From Natronospira bacteriovora (GTDB taxonomy: Bacteria > Pseudomonadota > Gammaproteobacteria > Natronospirales > Natronospiraceae), in NCBI RefSeq assembly GCF_030848495.1, contig NZ_JAVDDT010000008.1, forward strand, positions 130,249-194,248: 64,000 nucleotides of DNA, given 5' to 3'. Below are positions 51,216-60,342 of the stretch, piece after piece; the first letter of the stretch is position 1, and the number at the start of each line of letters is the position of its first letter. A program made the translations under genes and the position numbers. The notes below the pieces were generated by a model. That model was not told the origin of the DNA. It worked only from the letters and a program-made list of their open reading frames with translations, and did no database searches.

Positions 51216-51254
51216 ACCATAGTCGAGACCGGGGCGGTGTCAAACAAGCGTTTG
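51216..51254 (-). promoter_or_regulatory. Promoter of the secreted lipase with palindromic operator
   Basis: On the minus strand TTGACA (51238-51243), 16 bases, TATGGT (51216-51221). Overlapping the -35 is CAAACAAGCGTTTG (51241-51254), a perfect CAAAC-N4-GTTTG palindrome. The box differs by one base from that upstream of the VolA lipase (26052-26065). The 255-base gap 51037-51291 contains no gene. Confidence 0.65.
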
Positions 51255-51291
51255 TTTTTGGCGTATACTCAGAGGTTTAGGGGCCGAGCGG

Positions 51292-52260
51292 CTAACGCTC
51301 GCCGCTGCCCAGCTCCCGGGGGAAGGGATCCAGGTACTGCTGATTGGCAAGATAGGGCTCGGGGTGACGGCGCAGGTGGTGCCGCAACAGGGTCAGCGGA
51401 ACCAGCAGGGGTTGCTCGCCGCGTCGATAGGCGTGAATGGTATCGCTCAGTTCCTGACGGTCATCGGCGTCCAGATGGCGCTTGAAATAACCGGCCACAT
51501 GCAGGAGCACATTGCTGTGATCACGGCGGGAGGCATGTTTGCTCAGCGCCGCCATCAGCTGCTTGAGGTACTGACCGGCCAGCGTCTCGATATCTGCCTC
51601 GCCGGCACTCGCCATCAAGCGACCCAGCTCACGATAGGCCAGCTGGTCGTGGGCGAGGATGAGAAACTTGTGCCGGGTGTGAAAGTCCACCAGGCGCCCG
51701 GCCGTCAGGCCGCCCGCCACCAGCTGACGCCAGCGGTCGTAGACATACACCCGCTCGACGAAGTTGTCGCGAATGGCGGGATCGTTGAGGCGCCCCTCCT
51801 CCTCCACCGGCAGGGTGGGATGCTGCTCCATCAGGGCCGCGGCAAAAATGCCCCGGCCATTGCCGCTGGGCATGCCCTTGTGGTCATAGACCTTGACCCG
51901 CTCCATGCCACAGCTGGGTGACTTGGCCTTGAGGATGTAACCGCTGATCTCGCCGTGCAGTCCATGGGCCTGCTCACGACCATAGGCAGCCAGCGCATCC
52001 GTGCTGTCCCGTTCCGGATTATCACTCTCCACGGCACGGGGTCGTTCGGGATCACCCACCAGGCGAATCGGGGGCCGGGGCACACCCAAACCGATGGCCA
52101 CTTCCGGGCATAGGGGTATGTAGCGGAAATGGCGCCCCATGACTTCCTGCACATATCGGTGGCGCTTGTGTCCGCCGTTGTACCGGACTTCCTCACCGAT
52201 CAGACAAGCGCTGATTCCGACCGGAATCCGGTGGTCGGGTTCGCGGGGAATATCCGTCAT
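51292..52260 (-). CDS. DUF523 / DUF1722 two-domain protein (YbgA-like)
   Basis: A 322-residue cytosolic protein. N-terminal DUF523: VGISACLIGEEVRYNGGHKR, IPLCPEVAIGLGVPRPPIRL, ILKAKSPSCGMERVKVYDHK, with the conserved Cys (SACLIG, CPE, SPSCG). C-terminal DUF1722/YbgA: DFHTRHKFLILAHDQLAYRE, SNVLLHVAGYFKRHLDADDR and IHAYRRGEQPLLVPLTLLRH. Such fusions are linked to photolyase/stress gene sets in some bacteria; molecular role unknown. Its start overlaps the stop of the NHL-repeat gene by 4 bases. Confidence 0.9.
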   Translation of the reverse strand: MTDIPREPDHRIPVGISACLIGEEVRYNGGHKRHRYVQEVMGRHFRYIPLCPEVAIGLGVPRPPIRLVGDPERPRAVESDNPERDSTDALAAYGREQAHGLHGEISGYILKAKSPSCGMERVKVYDHKGMPSGNGRGIFAAALMEQHPTLPVEEEGRLNDPAIRDNFVERVYVYDRWRQLVAGGLTAGRLVDFHTRHKFLILAHDQLAYRELGRLMASAGEADIETLAGQYLKQLMAALSKHASRRDHSNVLLHVAGYFKRHLDADDRQELSDTIHAYRRGEQPLLVPLTLLRHHLRRHPEPYLANQQYLDPFPRELGSGER

Positions 52261-53459
52261 AGCACAAAGATCAGGATTCGGGCGTTGCCGGTGTCCGAAA
52301 TCAGCAACCGATCGCCATCAGACCAGACCGCCTCGGGACCATTGAGACTGCGGGCATTCACCTCGGTGCCGTCGCCGGTATTGTTGGCGGTATTGCTGTT
52401 GCGGTCCGGCTGACCCAGTACCGCGTCCGGCCGTGGATGGCTGGCCAGCGGCCAGCTGTCATACACGAGCACCCGATGATTGCCACGATCACTGACGAAC
52501 AGGCGGTCGCCGTCCCAGTGGACCCCCGTAGGGCCATTCATGCCCCGTGACAGTCCGTCGGCATTGACGACACGGCTCTGCATGTCCGGCTGACCGAGAA
52601 CCACGTCGGCCGGTTCGCCATTGCTGGGGAAATCACGCCACAACAGCACCCGGTTGTTGAAGCGATCCGCCACCGCCAGGCGGTTGCCATCCGTCCAGAA
52701 ACCGGCCGGCCCGTCAAAACTGTCCGCGGACGGCACCCCCTGCCCCCGGTTCGAGAGGCAAACGTCCATCGCCTCCTGACCGATGACGCGAATGGCTGCG
52801 CTACCCGACGCCGCCTCACGCTCGAACTGCAGCAATCGGTTGTTGCCGTAATCCGACACCAGGATGCGTTCATCCGCCTGCTGCACCCCCCAGGGTTCGT
52901 TGAGGGCATCCTCGAAACAGCCCGGGCCGAAGTTCTGATCCAGTGCCGGCTGGCCAAAGACCCGGTCGGCATCCCGAGGGCCACTGGACGGGCGACTGTC
53001 CCACAGCAGGATCCGGTCATTGCCGGTATCCGCCACCGCCAGGCCCCAGCTACCGGCGGCCACCCCGGTGGGAAAGAACAGGCCACCGGCGTCCCCACCC
53101 CGCTCGCCAGACTGCATGTCGTCCTGCCCCAGCACAAAGGTCGCCCCCGCCCCGTTGCGGGCGGGAATCCCTTCATAGGCAAGGATGCGGCTGTTGCCGG
53201 TGTCCGACACAAACAGGGGGCCACCGGAAAAGGCAACCCCAGTGGGCTCCAGCAGGGTGTCCTCGGCAATCGGCCGGGCGGTCTCGGCCCGGTCGCGGGA
53301 AGTCTGCCCGATCACGTAGTCGGCCCGCTTCCAGGTCAGCTCGCCCACATCACCCGCCCCCTCTTCGATGGCTTCGCGCCAGTCAAAGGGGCAGCCATCG
53401 TTGCCGGCCAGAAAGAGACAGGCGAGGATCAGGCCAAGGATTCGGAGGGTCTTGTTCAT
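52257..53459 (-). CDS. NHL-repeat beta-propeller exported protein
   Basis: A 400-residue exported protein; N-terminal signal with Cys in ILACLFLAGNDGCPFDW, possibly a lipoprotein. About six NHL-type blades, each with a pattern such as LFVSDTGNSRILAYEGIP, LAVADTGNDRILLWDSRP, ILVSDYGNNRLLQFEREA, LAVADRFNNRVLLWRDFP, LFVSDRGNHRVLVYDSWP and LLISDTGNARILIFVL. Probable protein- or ligand-binding propeller; the interblade phrase VLGQPD is repeated. Start ATG 53459 (MNKTLRILGL). Couples by ATGA overlap to the DUF523 gene. Confidence 0.88.
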   Translation of the reverse strand: MNKTLRILGLILACLFLAGNDGCPFDWREAIEEGAGDVGELTWKRADYVIGQTSRDRAETARPIAEDTLLEPTGVAFSGGPLFVSDTGNSRILAYEGIPARNGAGATFVLGQDDMQSGERGGDAGGLFFPTGVAAGSWGLAVADTGNDRILLWDSRPSSGPRDADRVFGQPALDQNFGPGCFEDALNEPWGVQQADERILVSDYGNNRLLQFEREAASGSAAIRVIGQEAMDVCLSNRGQGVPSADSFDGPAGFWTDGNRLAVADRFNNRVLLWRDFPSNGEPADVVLGQPDMQSRVVNADGLSRGMNGPTGVHWDGDRLFVSDRGNHRVLVYDSWPLASHPRPDAVLGQPDRNSNTANNTGDGTEVNARSLNGPEAVWSDGDRLLISDTGNARILIFVL

Positions 53460-53535
53460 GTGCAAAAGCATACCATCCCGCCTGACCCCTGTAGACGGTT
53501 CCGCTGGCCTTCGATCACCGGTCGCTCAGTCTGTT

Positions 53536-53763
53536 TCAGTCCTGGCGCGGATCACGATCGGATTTACGCGGCGGGTTGACCCAGATGACCGTGGCACCGG
53601 CCCGGCGGGCCTGCTGGTTCACCACCGACACGTATTCCATGTCGAATGGGTTGTAGACCGACTGCAGCTCCCGCTCGATTTGCTCCCGATCAGGCGTGGC
53701 TGCACAACCCGCCAGAAGAAACAGTCCGGAAAGGAGGAATAAAGTCCGGTAGGGCATTCTCAT
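53536..53763 (-). CDS. Small lipoprotein
   Basis: A 75-residue exported protein with a clear lipobox (LFLLSGLFLLAGCAATPD, Cys near residue 20) and a short mature part (VYNPFDMEYVSVVNQQARRA; GATVIWVNPPRKSDRDP). GGGAGG lies about 8 bases before the ATG. No family recognised. It follows nothing in the same operon; a 401-base gap is upstream. Confidence 0.72.
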   Translation of the reverse strand: MRMPYRTLFLLSGLFLLAGCAATPDREQIERELQSVYNPFDMEYVSVVNQQARRAGATVIWVNPPRKSDRDPRQD

Positions 53764-54022
53764 GAGCGCACCTCCCGCGTGACACGCACGGTGAGCACAC
53801 TGTCCAACGATCCGGCCGAAACGCCCGGATCACCCGGAAGGCCTGGCCTGCAGGCCTCCGAAAGCTCTCCTCAGAGCTTCCCTTCAATATAGACCTTTTC
53901 CGGCAGGGTGCGGTTCGATCCCGAATCGAAAAGGCCGCGCAGGAATGGTGAATGGCGCAATGAAACGAAAAATGGCTCTTCGTGAAAAAGCGGGGAGGAA
54001 ATTCGGGCGTGGGTGCCGGGGC

Positions 54023-54124
54023 GGGTCTTGGTGGCCCTGCCCAGAACACGCCGTGAATACGTCCCTGTAGGCTCGAGGGAAACATCCCTGTTTCCCACGG
54101 TTCTGGTCAGGGCCACCAAGACCC
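54023..54124. repeat. Long interrupted palindrome in the 53.8-54.2 kb gap
   Basis: GGGTCTTGGTGGCCCTG (54023-54039) and CAGGGCCACCAAGACCC (54108-54124) are perfect 17-bp inverted repeats. Inner AGAAC and GTTCT extend the pairing. The loop contains CGTGAATACGTCCCTGTAGG and AACATCCCTGTTTCCC, a pattern that I recall as a dispersed intergenic repeat in gammaproteobacteria. The rest of the gap (53764-54164) holds nothing that I can support; it lies 40 bases downstream of the amidohydrolase stop and may also end its transcript. Confidence 0.75.
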
Positions 54125-54164
54125 TTTCCAGAGCGGTGATTCGCCGGGGATCAACGCTGATCCA

Positions 54165-55454
54165 TCAGCGCCGATAGGCCCTCGGCAGGGTATCGTCATC
54201 CAGGTTCATGTAACGATCCCGGAGACGGGTGTGGCGGGTCTCCATGGACATTTCCCGCCCCTTGATGATGACGTGATCCGGGTAGCTGGTGACCTCCAGG
54301 GGGTCGCCGTCCCAGACCACCACATCGGCCTCGAGGCCCGGCTCAAGACGGCCGACCCGATCGCCGATTCCCCAGATATCCGCCGGTACGGCCATGATGG
54401 CGGCCAGGGCCGCGTCATGGGGCAGACCGTGGGCCACGGCATTGCCGGCGGCCTGGGTGATGTTGCGGGCATTGTGGCTGTCACCGGTGGCGAAGGCGAA
54501 GCGCACGCCGGCCTCGTGCAGGCGGGCGGCATTCTCCAGTGTCGATGCCAGCGACTCGAAACGGCCCGGGAGATTCTGCAGGGGGTCGATGAGGACCGGC
54601 ACGTTCATTGCCGCCAGTTCATCGGCCACCTTCCAGGCTTCCGCACCCCCGCTGATCACCAGACGCAGATCGTAGTCGGTGGCCAGACGCAGGGCAGCAC
54701 GAATGTCGCTGGCCCGGTGGGCCTGCAGAATCAGCGGCAATTCGCCTTCGATCACCGGCTGCAGGGCATCCAGGTCGAGCCGGCCGAGGGCGTAGTCCCG
54801 CCGTTCGCGACGCTCGAAGGCCGAGCGGTTGTCACGGTAGTCGCGGGCATCCTGCAGGGCTTCGCGCAGGTGCAGCATGGCCGCACCGCGGGAACCGCCG
54901 GACAGGGCGGCGCCGGTCTCGCCCAGGCTGGCGTACATGGCCGCCGGACTGCGGGTGATGAAATCCACCGGATCACCCAGGTCCATGATCGCGCCCTGGC
55001 CGGCGATCAGGGTGCCGCCGCTGCCGTGGCTGGGGGCGACCACCGCCCGGGTGATGCCTTCCACCCGGTTGACCGGGATCAGCATGGACGCGGGGTTGAT
55101 GGCGTCGGTGACGTCAAAGGCCGCCGTGAAATGCCGTCCGGATACCGAACTGTCGTTGCTGCCACCAACGGCAGACACTTCGACAATGCCGATATGACCG
55201 TGGGCATCAATGATTCCCGGTGTAACGATGCGGCCCATGGCGTCGATACGGCGCGCCTCACGCGGTACGCCCACATCCCGGCCCACAGCCTCGATGCGGC
55301 CATCCCGGATCAGAACGGTGGCGTCTTCGATCACACCCTGCTCGCCCAGGGTGTGGACGGTGGCATCGGTAATGGCAATCACCTCGGCCTTGAGGGGGCC
55401 GACGGCCAGACCGACTGCCGCGAACAGTGCAATGGCAATGGCTCTGAGCATCAC
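54165..55454 (-). CDS. Exported amidohydrolase, metal-ligand-poor member
   Basis: A 429-residue periplasmic protein of the amidohydrolase superfamily, signal about 1-23. It has GRIVTPGIIDAHGHIGIVEV (HxH-type site; the family usually reads DxHxH), LILQAHRASDIRAALRLATD (His), and GVRFAFATGDSHNARNITQA (late Asp). A lysine bridge is not obvious. Ends WDGDPLEVTSYPDHVIIKGR typical of imidazolonepropionase-like enzymes. Overlaps the following paralogue by 4 bases (ATGA), so the pair is translated together and may form one complex. Confidence 0.88.
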   Translation of the reverse strand: MMLRAIAIALFAAVGLAVGPLKAEVIAITDATVHTLGEQGVIEDATVLIRDGRIEAVGRDVGVPREARRIDAMGRIVTPGIIDAHGHIGIVEVSAVGGSNDSSVSGRHFTAAFDVTDAINPASMLIPVNRVEGITRAVVAPSHGSGGTLIAGQGAIMDLGDPVDFITRSPAAMYASLGETGAALSGGSRGAAMLHLREALQDARDYRDNRSAFERRERRDYALGRLDLDALQPVIEGELPLILQAHRASDIRAALRLATDYDLRLVISGGAEAWKVADELAAMNVPVLIDPLQNLPGRFESLASTLENAARLHEAGVRFAFATGDSHNARNITQAAGNAVAHGLPHDAALAAIMAVPADIWGIGDRVGRLEPGLEADVVVWDGDPLEVTSYPDHVIIKGREMSMETRHTRLRDRYMNLDDDTLPRAYRR

Positions 55455-56875
55455 TTGTCTCCTTCAAATAGGCCGAGAGTGAAATCCAGTTCCGGATGAC
55501 GCTCGGGATCGTCCCGGTCATACAGGCGGGCGCCGTCAATGTAGACCCTCTGTGTCCGGGTATAGACACTGAAGGGGTCACCATCCCACAGCACCACATC
55601 GGCGTTCTTGCCGGGCTCCAGGGAACCGGTCACTTCATCGATGCCGAGAATGGAGGCGGCGTTGAGGGTAATCCAGCGAATGGCCTGCTCACGGCTCACG
55701 TCCATGCCGGCCCGGTTGGCCGCTGCCATGGTCTTGGCCGCTTCCTGGTTGAGACGCTGGATGTCCTGGGCCGAATCGGAGTGCAGCACGGCACAGGCAC
55801 CGGCTGCTTCCACCAAGGGAATGTTTTCGCGAATGCCATCCCAGGCCTCCAGCTTGAAGCCCCACCAGTCGGACCACATGGCCGAACAGACATTGTTCTC
55901 GGCCAGCAGGTCGGCAATCTTGTAGGACTCCACCGCATGATGGAAGGCGGTGATATGGAAGCCGTATTCCTCGGCGATATCCAGGCGATGCCTCATCTCA
56001 TCGGCCCGATAGCAGTGATTGTGGAGCAGGATTTCCCCATTGAGCACGCCGGCAATGGTCTCCAGGGCCAGGTCCCGCTTCGGCGCTTCGGCGTCCTCGC
56101 CATTGGCCTGCTTGCGCTTGTAGTCTTCCCAGCGCTTGAGGTATTCCTTGCCGTCCTCGAATCCCGCGCGCACGAATGCCTTGTTGCCCATGCGGGTGTA
56201 GGGCTGGGAGTTGCGCCCCTGACCGTAGACCCGCTTGGGGTTCTCACCGCAGGCCATCTTCAGGGCGTGGGGCGCTCCGGGAAACTTCATGTCCTGGGCG
56301 GTGCGCCCGGGAACATTCTTGATGGTGACCCCGCGCCCGCCAAAGATGTTGGCCGACCCTGGCAGGATCAGCGCGGTGGTCACACCGCCTTCCAGGGCGC
56401 GGATGAAGCCCGGGTCCTGGGGCCACAGGCCATGCTCGGCCCAGACATGGGCGGTATTGGCCGAAACGATCTCGTTGCCATCGGCATGAGCCCAGACACC
56501 CGGCGAGGGATAGACGCCCAGATGGGAGTGGGTGTCGATGATGCCGGGTGTCAGCCATTTGCCGTCCGCATCCACCACTTCGGCATCATCCGGCGCCTCG
56601 ATGTCATTGCCCACCGCCTCGATCCGGCCGTCGCGGATGAGCAGGCTGCCGTTGTCGATACGCTCACCGGTGCCGGTCAGGATGGTGGCATTGGTGAACA
56701 GCACCGTCTCGGACGGCATTGGGCGATAGGTGGATTCAAAGCCTCCCGAGAGGACGGAAAACTCGAAATCCTCGTCATTCTGCGTTTTCTGGTCGCCGTC
56801 ACCGCAGGCGGCGAACCCCAGCGCCAGTGCGCCGAGAGCCGCCACCAGGGCCGGCCTGATCACTTGTGTTGCCAT
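55451..56875 (-). CDS. Amidohydrolase lipoprotein
   Basis: A 474-residue envelope protein; lipobox-type signal LGALALGFAACGDGD with Cys near residue 24. Metal site pieces: WLTPGIIDTHSHLGVYPSPG (HxH), GEILLHNHCYRADEMRHRLD and HITAFHHAVESYKIADLLAE (His), and CAVLHSDSAQDIQRLNQEA (Asp). Distal part reads LGIDEVTGSLEPGKNADVVLWDGDPF. Start ATG 56875 with AAGGAGG 5 bases upstream. Same operon as the preceding amidohydrolase. These pairs occur in proteolytic gammaproteobacteria and are often annotated as imidazolonepropionase-like. Confidence 0.9.
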   Translation of the reverse strand: MATQVIRPALVAALGALALGFAACGDGDQKTQNDEDFEFSVLSGGFESTYRPMPSETVLFTNATILTGTGERIDNGSLLIRDGRIEAVGNDIEAPDDAEVVDADGKWLTPGIIDTHSHLGVYPSPGVWAHADGNEIVSANTAHVWAEHGLWPQDPGFIRALEGGVTTALILPGSANIFGGRGVTIKNVPGRTAQDMKFPGAPHALKMACGENPKRVYGQGRNSQPYTRMGNKAFVRAGFEDGKEYLKRWEDYKRKQANGEDAEAPKRDLALETIAGVLNGEILLHNHCYRADEMRHRLDIAEEYGFHITAFHHAVESYKIADLLAENNVCSAMWSDWWGFKLEAWDGIRENIPLVEAAGACAVLHSDSAQDIQRLNQEAAKTMAAANRAGMDVSREQAIRWITLNAASILGIDEVTGSLEPGKNADVVLWDGDPFSVYTRTQRVYIDGARLYDRDDPERHPELDFTLGLFEGDK

Positions 56876-56984
56876 GCTGCCTCCTTCACGACTGGTTCGA
56901 ATTGCGGCAAGTGAATGCCTTCCGTGTGAATGCGTGGAAAAATATGCTTCAATCCCATGCCTGATCGAACGGCAAGGGGACTCC

Positions 56985-58616
56985 ATGGAAACCGGCTTTA
57001 TCGACATCGCCATTCTGCTGGCACTGGCTGTCGCCCTTGGCGGCGTGGCCATGTTGCTCCGGCAACCTCTCATCGTAGCCTTTATTGCCGCCGGTATCAT
57101 CGCCGGCCCGGCGGTGGCCGGTCTGGTGCCCCATCCCGATGACATCGAGCTGCTGGCCGAACTGGGGATCGCCCTGCTTCTCTTTGTGGTCGGCCTGAAA
57201 CTCGATCTCTCGCTGATCCGCACCATGGGGCCGGTGGCCCTGGCTACCGGGATGGGCCAGGTCATCTTCACGTCCTTCATCGGTTACGGCATCGCCATCA
57301 TGCTCGGCATGTCACCGGTGACCGCCTTGTATGTGGCCGTGGCCCTGACCTTCTCCAGCACCATCATCATCGTCAAGCTCCTTTCGGACAAGCGCGAGAT
57401 CGATGCCCTCCATGGTCGCATCGCCATCGGCTTCCTGATTGTCCAGGATATCGTCGTGGTACTGGTGATGATCGGCCTGTCCGCCTTCGGTGCCGGGGCC
57501 GGGGCGGAAGGACCCTGGCTGGAGGCCCTGCGGGTGTTCGCTGCCGGGGCATTGATGCTGGTCGGGATTGGCCTGGCCATGCGCTATGTATTGCCCTGGC
57601 TGATGGAGCAAATTGCCCGCAACCGTGAGCTGCTGGTGCTGTTCGGTATCGCCTGGGCCGTGGCCCTGGCGGCACTGGGTGACGCCATGGGCTTCAGCAT
57701 GGAGGTGGGCGCCTTCCTGGCCGGCATCTCCCTGGCCTCGACGCGCTTCCGGGACGCCCTGGGCGCCCGTCTCACCACCGTGCGCGATTTTCTCCTGCTG
57801 TTCTTCTTCCTGCACCTGGGCGGACAGCTGGAGCTGAACCTGCTGGGGGCGCAGGTGGGCCCGGCCCTGATCCTCTCGGTCTTCGTGCTGATCGGCAACC
57901 CCATCATCGTCATGATCATCATGGGCATCATGGGCTACCGCAGCCGCACCGGCTTTCTGGCCGGCCTGACCGTTGCCCAGATCAGTGAGTTTTCCCTGAT
58001 CCTCGCCGCCCTGGGCTACAGTCTTGGCCACATCACGGCCGAGACCGTGGGGCTGGTAACCCTGGTGGGGCTGATCACCATCGGCCTGTCCACCTACCTC
58101 ATCATCTACTCCCACCCCATCTACGACCGTCTCGCCCCCTGGCTGCGGATCTTCGAACGCCAGAACATCCAGCAGGCGGATGACAGCCACGAGGAGGCCA
58201 CACAGGCGGATGTGATCGTGATCGGTCTGGGGCGCTTCGGCTATGACCTGGCCATGGGCCTGAGTGACCAGAAAGTGCGCGTGCTGGGGGTGGATTTTGA
58301 CCCGGCGGCGGTGGACGCCCTGCAATCGGAATCGGTCCCTGCCTGCTACGGCGATGCGGAGGACCCGGAACTGCCGGACCGGCTGCCGCTTAGTCAGGCA
58401 AGGATGGTGATCAGCACGGTGCCGGACCCCGTGGCCAATCGGGCCCTGATCGACAGCATCCGCCACGCGGGTTTTCGTGGCCGTGTCATGCTCACGGCCC
58501 ATCATCCGGCGGATATCCGCGCCCTGGCCGACCTGCCCGAACATGAGCTGCTGCTGCCGTTCCGGGACGCCGCGGAGAAAACGGCCGAGCGCATCGTGCG
58601 GCATCTGGGCGCCTGA
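56985..58616 (+). CDS. Kef-type cation:proton antiporter with TrkA-N domain
   Basis: Inner-membrane monovalent cation:H+ antiporter (CPA2) of 543 residues. The transport part (about 1-385) has a dozen hydrophobic helices: ILLALAVALGGVAMLLRQPL, PLIVAFIAAGIIAGPAVAGL, LAELGIALLLFVVGLKLDLS, ALTFSSTIIIVKLLSDKREI, LIVQDIVVVLVMIGLS and FLLLFFFLHLGGQLELNLL. The C-terminal RCK/TrkA-N domain begins VIVIGLGRFGYDLAMGL near residue 410. Probably K+ or Na+ efflux coupled to pH/osmotic control. Divergent from the amidohydrolase pair. Confidence 0.92.
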   Translation: METGFIDIAILLALAVALGGVAMLLRQPLIVAFIAAGIIAGPAVAGLVPHPDDIELLAELGIALLLFVVGLKLDLSLIRTMGPVALATGMGQVIFTSFIGYGIAIMLGMSPVTALYVAVALTFSSTIIIVKLLSDKREIDALHGRIAIGFLIVQDIVVVLVMIGLSAFGAGAGAEGPWLEALRVFAAGALMLVGIGLAMRYVLPWLMEQIARNRELLVLFGIAWAVALAALGDAMGFSMEVGAFLAGISLASTRFRDALGARLTTVRDFLLLFFFLHLGGQLELNLLGAQVGPALILSVFVLIGNPIIVMIIMGIMGYRSRTGFLAGLTVAQISEFSLILAALGYSLGHITAETVGLVTLVGLITIGLSTYLIIYSHPIYDRLAPWLRIFERQNIQQADDSHEEATQADVIVIGLGRFGYDLAMGLSDQKVRVLGVDFDPAAVDALQSESVPACYGDAEDPELPDRLPLSQARMVISTVPDPVANRALIDSIRHAGFRGRVMLTAHHPADIRALADLPEHELLLPFRDAAEKTAERIVRHLGA

Positions 58617-58627
58617 AGACAGGCACT

Positions 58628-60235
58628 TCAGTGCTCGGCCTCCGCCTCCTCGTGCAAGGCGGAGGCCACCAGAGCAGCGTGCTGGCAGGCCCGGCCATGC
58701 ACCTTGGCCGCGCGCCGGAGGACGCTGAAGTAATCCAGCCAGTCACTCATCTGACGGCTGCCCATGCGGCGCGATGCACCGGCCCACAGCAGCTCGGACT
58801 TGATGCGCTGGTAGCGTTCCTCGAACTCCGGCGAAACGCCGCTTTTCGTCAGCGGTTCGGAGGGCACTGCCCGCGCCAGCTCCGACAGCGTCGGTCCCTC
58901 CTGCCCTTCCTCCACCGGACAGATGGCAGGCAGACGCCGGGCCATTTCATCCAGCTCCAGTGCCCGCTCCCCCAACTCCTCCAGATATCGGGTGGTACGC
59001 AGCACATCCGGCAGGGTTCGGGAATGCTGGCTGCTCAGGTCATGGCTGGACAGACTCTGGGCCGCGTCATTAATGATGTCCAGCAGTGACTGCAGGGCCT
59101 GCTGACGCCCTTCCAGGCGAGCCCTTTCAATGCGCTTTTCCGCAATGGCATCCGTGAACAGATGTCCGGCGGCCACCAGGGCCCGATTGAGCTCTTTTTC
59201 CACCGCGCGCAGGCCCAGGCTCGGCGTGGCCAGCACCGTCTCGTCGAGATACTGGGGGCGGGCCAGTTCGTCCGGCAGTGGCCGGAAGCGGCGACTGAGC
59301 CAGTCCACCATCAGGGGGGTCAGCGGCCACATGGCCATCAGGCCGATGAGCTTGCCGGTGGTGTGAAAGAAGGCCAGCGCCACGGCGATGGAATGGGCCA
59401 TGCCCACGCTGGCGGCGAGCCACTGCACCAGCTGAAGCAGGAAACCGAAAAACAGGAACAGGATCGCGGCTTCCACCACATTGAAGATCACATGGGAGGA
59501 GGCCACGCGCCGGGCATTGGGGGTGGCTCCCAGGGCGGCAAACACCGCTGTGGACGTGGTGCCGAGATTGGCCCCGATCATCATTGCCGCGGCTCCCGGC
59601 AGGGCCAGGGCACCCCCGGTGGCCGCCGTCAGGATCACCGCCAGCGCGGCACTCGACGACTGCATGACCACGGTCATCAGAAAGCCCGCCAGCAGATGCA
59701 GGAAGAGCATGAGGGCACCGCTGCCCGTGAATGCCGGGGTGAGCATGGGCCCGGTTTCGCGGAACATGTCGGTGAGCACATCCAGCCCCAGGAAGAAAAC
59801 ACCGAATCCGGTGACGGCATCCCCCAGGCCGCGCAGGCGGCTGACCCTGGCCAGGAGACGGATAAGCATCCCGGCACCAATGAACGGCAGGGCGAAAGCC
59901 TTGAGACTGAATTCCAGGCCCACCACGCTCACCAGCCAGGTGGTGGCCGTGGTGCCGAGGTTGGCCCCGTAGATGACGCCGACCGCCTGTCCCAGACCGA
60001 GAATGCCGGCATTGACGAAACCGATGGTGGCAAAGATCACCGCGCTGGATGACTGCACCACGCCGGTGATCATGGCGCCGGAAGCCAGGCCTCGCGCGCG
60101 GCTGCGGGTGGCAAAGGCGAGCACATGTCGCAGGCCGTCTCCGGCCGCCACCTTCAGCCCCTCGGTCATGAGTTTCATGCCGAGGAGGAACAGGCCCACG
60201 CCGCCCAGAAAACTCAGGATCTGCCACAGGTTCAT
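58628..60235 (-). CDS. Na+/phosphate cotransporter family protein with PhoU-like C-terminus
   Basis: A 535-residue membrane protein of the NptA/PNaS type. Two inverted transport repeats, each with a QSSSA signature: ITGVVQSSSAVIFATIGFVN and TVVMQSSSAALAVILTAATG. N-terminus LWQILSFLGGVGLFLLGMKL. After about residue 330 comes a cytoplasmic helical PhoU-like region (MARRLPAICPVEE nearby). Imports phosphate with Na+, or exports it. Convergent with the antiporter gene, 11 bases between stops. Confidence 0.93.
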   Translation of the reverse strand: MNLWQILSFLGGVGLFLLGMKLMTEGLKVAAGDGLRHVLAFATRSRARGLASGAMITGVVQSSSAVIFATIGFVNAGILGLGQAVGVIYGANLGTTATTWLVSVVGLEFSLKAFALPFIGAGMLIRLLARVSRLRGLGDAVTGFGVFFLGLDVLTDMFRETGPMLTPAFTGSGALMLFLHLLAGFLMTVVMQSSSAALAVILTAATGGALALPGAAAMMIGANLGTTSTAVFAALGATPNARRVASSHVIFNVVEAAILFLFFGFLLQLVQWLAASVGMAHSIAVALAFFHTTGKLIGLMAMWPLTPLMVDWLSRRFRPLPDELARPQYLDETVLATPSLGLRAVEKELNRALVAAGHLFTDAIAEKRIERARLEGRQQALQSLLDIINDAAQSLSSHDLSSQHSRTLPDVLRTTRYLEELGERALELDEMARRLPAICPVEEGQEGPTLSELARAVPSEPLTKSGVSPEFEERYQRIKSELLWAGASRRMGSRQMSDWLDYFSVLRRAAKVHGRACQHAALVASALHEEAEAEH

Positions 60236-60342
60236 GGAGACAATGATAGCCTGAACGGGGGCTCATCCTCGATGAGCGGTCGACCACCCGCGCTTCTTTT
60301 TCCCCCTCGGAATACCGGGAGCGCCTTTCCAGAGGTTCAGGC

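Noticed and set aside
53895..53930. Possible tRNA (GGTTCGATCCCG looks like a T-loop)
   Set aside because: The T-stem does not pair, and no acceptor or anticodon stems can be drawn around it.
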